Program-made: the position numbers and the translations under genes | In this document: piece by piece, positions 6,398-8,180 of the stretch | Layout: every line of letters starts with the position of its first letter | How positions within the stretch are numbered: position 1 is the first letter of the stretch | The notes under the pieces: generated by a model | The model's database searches: none | What the model was told of the DNA's origin: nothing | The model's input: the letters and a program-made list of their open reading frames with translations, nothing else | From: an uncultured Chloroflexota bacterium | GTDB lineage: Bacteria; Chloroflexota; Anaerolineae; Aggregatilineales; Phototrophicaceae | Assembly: GCA_937988705.1 (NCBI GenBank) | Contig: CALKIA010000311.1 | Span: 1-8,180 of the forward strand | DNA length: 8,180 nucleotides | Direction: 5' to 3'

Positions 6398-6808
6398 ATG
6401 GTCGAACAGAGAGCCATACGAGTGCTGATCGCCAAGCCTGGGCTTGACGGTCATGATCGAGGGGCGAAAGTTATCGCCCGCGCCTTGCGCGATGCTGGAA
6501 TGGAAGTCATCTACACGGGCCTGCGCCAAACGCCGGAGATGATTGCCGAAGCCGCGCTGCAAGAAGATGTTGATGTGGTCGGCTTGAGCATCCTCAGCGG
6601 GGCGCATATGGCGCTCGTGCCGCGCATCCGCGAAGTCATGAATGCCAACAGCTTGAACGATGTCGCCCTGATCGTGGGTGGCATCATCCCCGATGCTGAC
6701 AAAGCTGAATTGCAAACGCTGGGTGTGCAGGGCATTTTCGGGCCGGGCACGAACACCGAAGATATCGCCGCGTTCATTCGTGATCTGGTCGCCGCGAAAC
6801 AGGCATGA
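6398..6808 (+). CDS. Cobalamin-binding (small) subunit of a methylmalonyl-CoA-mutase-type acyl-CoA mutase
   Basis: A 136-residue stand-alone B12-binding domain. The base-off/His-on motif DxHxxG is seen as GLDGHDRG at residues 15-22, with H19 the lower cobalt ligand; SxL is met by SIL (64-66) and the GG of the nucleotide-tail pocket by VGG (93-95). It matches the C-terminal domain of methylmalonyl-CoA mutase, which uses adenosylcobalamin to interconvert (R)-methylmalonyl-CoA and succinyl-CoA. In split enzymes it joins a separate catalytic subunit, which is not in this window. I chose the second of two tandem ATGs (6395 and 6398) because GGGA (6389-6392) is 5 nt away; an ATG at 6344 overlaps the promoter. 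The gene overlaps meaB by 4 bp (ATGA). Related mutases acting on isobutyryl- or ethylmalonyl-CoA share this domain, so the substrate is inferred. Confidence 0.9.
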   Translation: MVEQRAIRVLIAKPGLDGHDRGAKVIARALRDAGMEVIYTGLRQTPEMIAEAALQEDVDVVGLSILSGAHMALVPRIREVMNANSLNDVALIVGGIIPDADKAELQTLGVQGIFGPGTNTEDIAAFIRDLVAAKQA

Positions 6809-7797
6809 CGCAGCTTGTACAGGACCTGCTGACGGGCAATCGCCGCGCGCTTGCCCGCCTGCTCACGTTGGTCGAAAACAATCAGGCGGAAGCCGAACTC
6901 TCCGAACTCTACGCACATACGGGTAAGACGTGGGTGATCGGCGTGACGGGCGCACCGGGCACGGGCAAATCGACGCTCGTCAACGAACTGACCAAAGCCT
7001 ACCGTGCGGACGGCAAAACCGTCGGCATCATCGCCGTTGACCCGACGAGTCCGTTTTCCGGCGGCGCGATCCTCGGCGACCGCATCCGCATGCGCGATCT
7101 TTCCGGCGACCCCGGCGTGTTCATTCGCAGCATGGCGACGCGCGGCAACCTCGGCGGCCTCTCGCGTGCCACCCGCGACTCGATTCGCGTGCTGGATGCA
7201 GCGGGTTACGACATCGTGATCGTGGAAACGGTCGGCGCGGGGCAGAACGAAGTCGATATCGTCCGCGCGGCGCACACCACCATCGTGGTGGAAGCGCCCG
7301 GTCTAGGCGATGAAGTGCAGGCCATCAAAGCCGGGATTCTCGAAATCGCGGACATTCTGATCGTCAACAAAGCCGACCGGCAGGGTGTCGCCCATACCCT
7401 CAATGCGCTCAAGATGATGCTTGAACTCGGCCATCCGGTCGCCAAAGTCAACCATCACGGGCGCGCGCTGTCCGTCGCTGCTGCTCCGCCCGCCACCCCG
7501 ACTCGCTTATGGATTCCGCCCATCCTGCAAACCGTCGCCGCTGAGAGCAAAGGTATCCCTGAGGTGATCGCTGCGATTGCCGCGCACCGTGCCTATCTCG
7601 ACGACACGCAGAGCTTGACGGTGCTCGAGTCCGAACATTTACGCGTTGAACTGCTTGACCGGCTGCGCGACAGCCTCATGGCGCGGCTGCTGCGGGAGCT
7701 CCCACCGGAGGCAGTAGAGCAGCTTGTGCGGCAAATTCAGGCGCGCGAACTCGACCCGCAGAGCGCGATCAAGGCGCTGCTGGATCAACTGGTGTAA
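6805..7797 (+). CDS. meaB: MeaB/ArgK-type GTPase, chaperone of the B12-dependent mutase
   Basis: A 330-residue P-loop GTPase of the G3E class, about the usual length for MeaB. Motifs: Walker A GAPGTGKS at 49-56, the DPTSPFSGGAILGD segment at 79-92 that is typical of MeaB, the switch-like ETVGAGQNEVD at 141-151, and the guanine-specificity motif NKAD at 188-191. A helical C-terminal arm (about 265-330) matches the dimerisation region of the family. MeaB proteins use GTP hydrolysis to gate cofactor loading of methylmalonyl-CoA mutase, keep out damaged cobalamin and protect the enzyme. Older records call this family LAO/AO transport ATPase (ArgK), which is outdated. Its start codon overlaps the stop of the B12-subunit gene (ATGA), so the two proteins are translated together, which agrees with their joint function. 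It is cytoplasmic. No clear terminator follows. Confidence 0.93.
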   Translation: MTQLVQDLLTGNRRALARLLTLVENNQAEAELSELYAHTGKTWVIGVTGAPGTGKSTLVNELTKAYRADGKTVGIIAVDPTSPFSGGAILGDRIRMRDLSGDPGVFIRSMATRGNLGGLSRATRDSIRVLDAAGYDIVIVETVGAGQNEVDIVRAAHTTIVVEAPGLGDEVQAIKAGILEIADILIVNKADRQGVAHTLNALKMMLELGHPVAKVNHHGRALSVAAAPPATPTRLWIPPILQTVAAESKGIPEVIAAIAAHRAYLDDTQSLTVLESEHLRVELLDRLRDSLMARLLRELPPEAVEQLVRQIQARELDPQSAIKALLDQLV

Positions 7798-7845
7798 ACC
7801 TGCCCCGCAACCAGCACCGGCAGATCCCTCCTATAGGGGAAAAGA

Positions 7846-8172
7846 TCACGGTTGAAGGGATTGATCAGGTACTCCATCCGGCAAATGCTTGAAATAAGTA
7901 GAGATATTTCCGTAGGGGCACAGTGTATCGGTAACTACATAGAATAGCGTGAAGTCCCTTGGGGAGCGGCGGACGCGATGAATCGCGTCGCTACGAAAGA
8001 TGGTTTTTCTCGTAGGGACGAGGCATGCCTCGTCCTCAAACCACCAAAATTGCTCTGAAAAACCCGTTTCACGGTATTCCACGTAACTGCTGGCGTGCCA
8101 TGCCCTTACAATGTAATGAGACCGTTTCACCGGATCGAGTACCTGAATATGCTCAGAATTACCCTTCCGCAA
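7846..8172 (-). CDS. Doubtful reading frame interrupted by palindromic repeats, possibly truncated at the window edge
   Basis: A 108-codon frame convergent with meaB. I do not recognise it. The outer parts look protein-like: a Trp/Tyr-rich first half (YIVRAWHASSYVEY, then FWWF) and a final stretch FTLFYVVTDTLCPYG. The middle, about residues 46-68, is simply the translation of the paired palindromic repeats at 7969-8035. The start at 8172 is TTG; AGGAGG on the minus strand lies only 2 nt away, too close for normal use, and the frame stays open to the window edge, so the true start may be outside. Base composition is less GC-rich than the neighbouring genes. It could be a gene that gained an in-frame repeat, a decayed remnant, or a chance frame. 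The 383 bases from 7798 to 8180 hold nothing else that I can support. Confidence 0.3.
   Translation of the reverse strand: MRKGNSEHIQVLDPVKRSHYIVRAWHASSYVEYRETGFSEQFWWFEDEACLVPTRKTIFRSDAIHRVRRSPRDFTLFYVVTDTLCPYGNISTYFKHLPDGVPDQSLQP
7969..8035. repeat. Head-to-head pair of palindromic REP-like units (copy 2 of the unit plus a second type)
   Basis: The first unit (7969-7999) repeats 734-764 with one change: its hairpin is GACGCGAT/ATCGCGTC at 7972-7989. After an 11-nt gap comes CGTAG and a perfect 20-bp palindrome GGACGAGGCATGCCTCGTCC (8016-8035). The inner flanks (CTACGA at 7991-7996 and TCGTAG at 8009-8014) are reverse complements, so the two units face each other. This resembles the paired arrangement of REP/BIME elements in other bacteria. 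No REP-associated transposase is in the window. Confidence 0.75.
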
Positions 8173-8180
8173 CCCCTCCT

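Noticed and set aside
6511..7275. A 254-codon minus-strand frame opposite the B12 subunit and meaB
   Set aside because: It spans two well-supported overlapping genes on the plus strand and shows no motif of its own.
7800..7845. Terminator after meaB
   Set aside because: Only weak 4-5-bp stems (CTGCC/GGCAG, CCCT/AGGG) are present and no T-tract follows either one.

Overview
The window looks like chromosomal DNA from a GC-rich, free-living bacterium, most likely a member of the Chloroflexota (Anaerolineae-like). This is an inference from three things: a very long membrane-anchored, multi-GAF histidine kinase, a split methylmalonyl-CoA-mutase-type B12 subunit encoded with its MeaB GTPase, and dense intergenic palindromic or GC-rich repeats of a kind common in that phylum. 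No rRNA or marker gene is present to prove it.

Layout, left to right. Positions 1-772 hold a small stand-alone nucleotidyltransferase gene (136-627, +). It has a strong factor-independent terminator just upstream and is bracketed by inverted, nearly identical GC-rich repeat units (6-52 and 636-679, with a second variant unit at 686-724). A 31-bp palindrome-containing repeat follows at 734-764. Positions 773-1069 (-) encode a small two-helix membrane protein of unknown function. Positions 1190-6234 (-) form a two-gene operon: a 1384-residue sensor histidine kinase, then an overlapping tyrosine/dual-specificity phosphatase of the LipA/MptpB type, closed by a terminator at 1152-1182. Positions 6235-6397 are a compact divergent control region with two extended -10 promoters facing away from each other and a 28-bp imperfect inverted repeat lying on the kinase -10. 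Positions 6398-7797 (+) are a tightly coupled pair: the cobalamin-binding subunit of a methylmalonyl-CoA-mutase-type enzyme and the G-protein chaperone MeaB. Positions 7798-8180 hold a doubtful reading frame (-) that contains a head-to-head pair of palindromic repeats, one of them a copy of the unit at 734-764.

How the genes may work together. The plus-strand pair supplies two of the three parts of a B12-dependent acyl-CoA mutase system; the catalytic (substrate-binding) subunit is not in the window. The minus-strand pair joins a His kinase having ComP-like membrane topology and four GAF-like modules to a Cys-based phosphatase, with no response regulator beside it. The shared intergenic region could allow joint control of both operons, but the sequence does not prove this. 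The features most worth a second look are the kinase-phosphatase coupling, the inverted repeat over the kinase promoter, and the repeat pair inside the right-hand reading frame. No CRISPR array, tRNA, rRNA, insertion-sequence transposase or clear defence system was seen.
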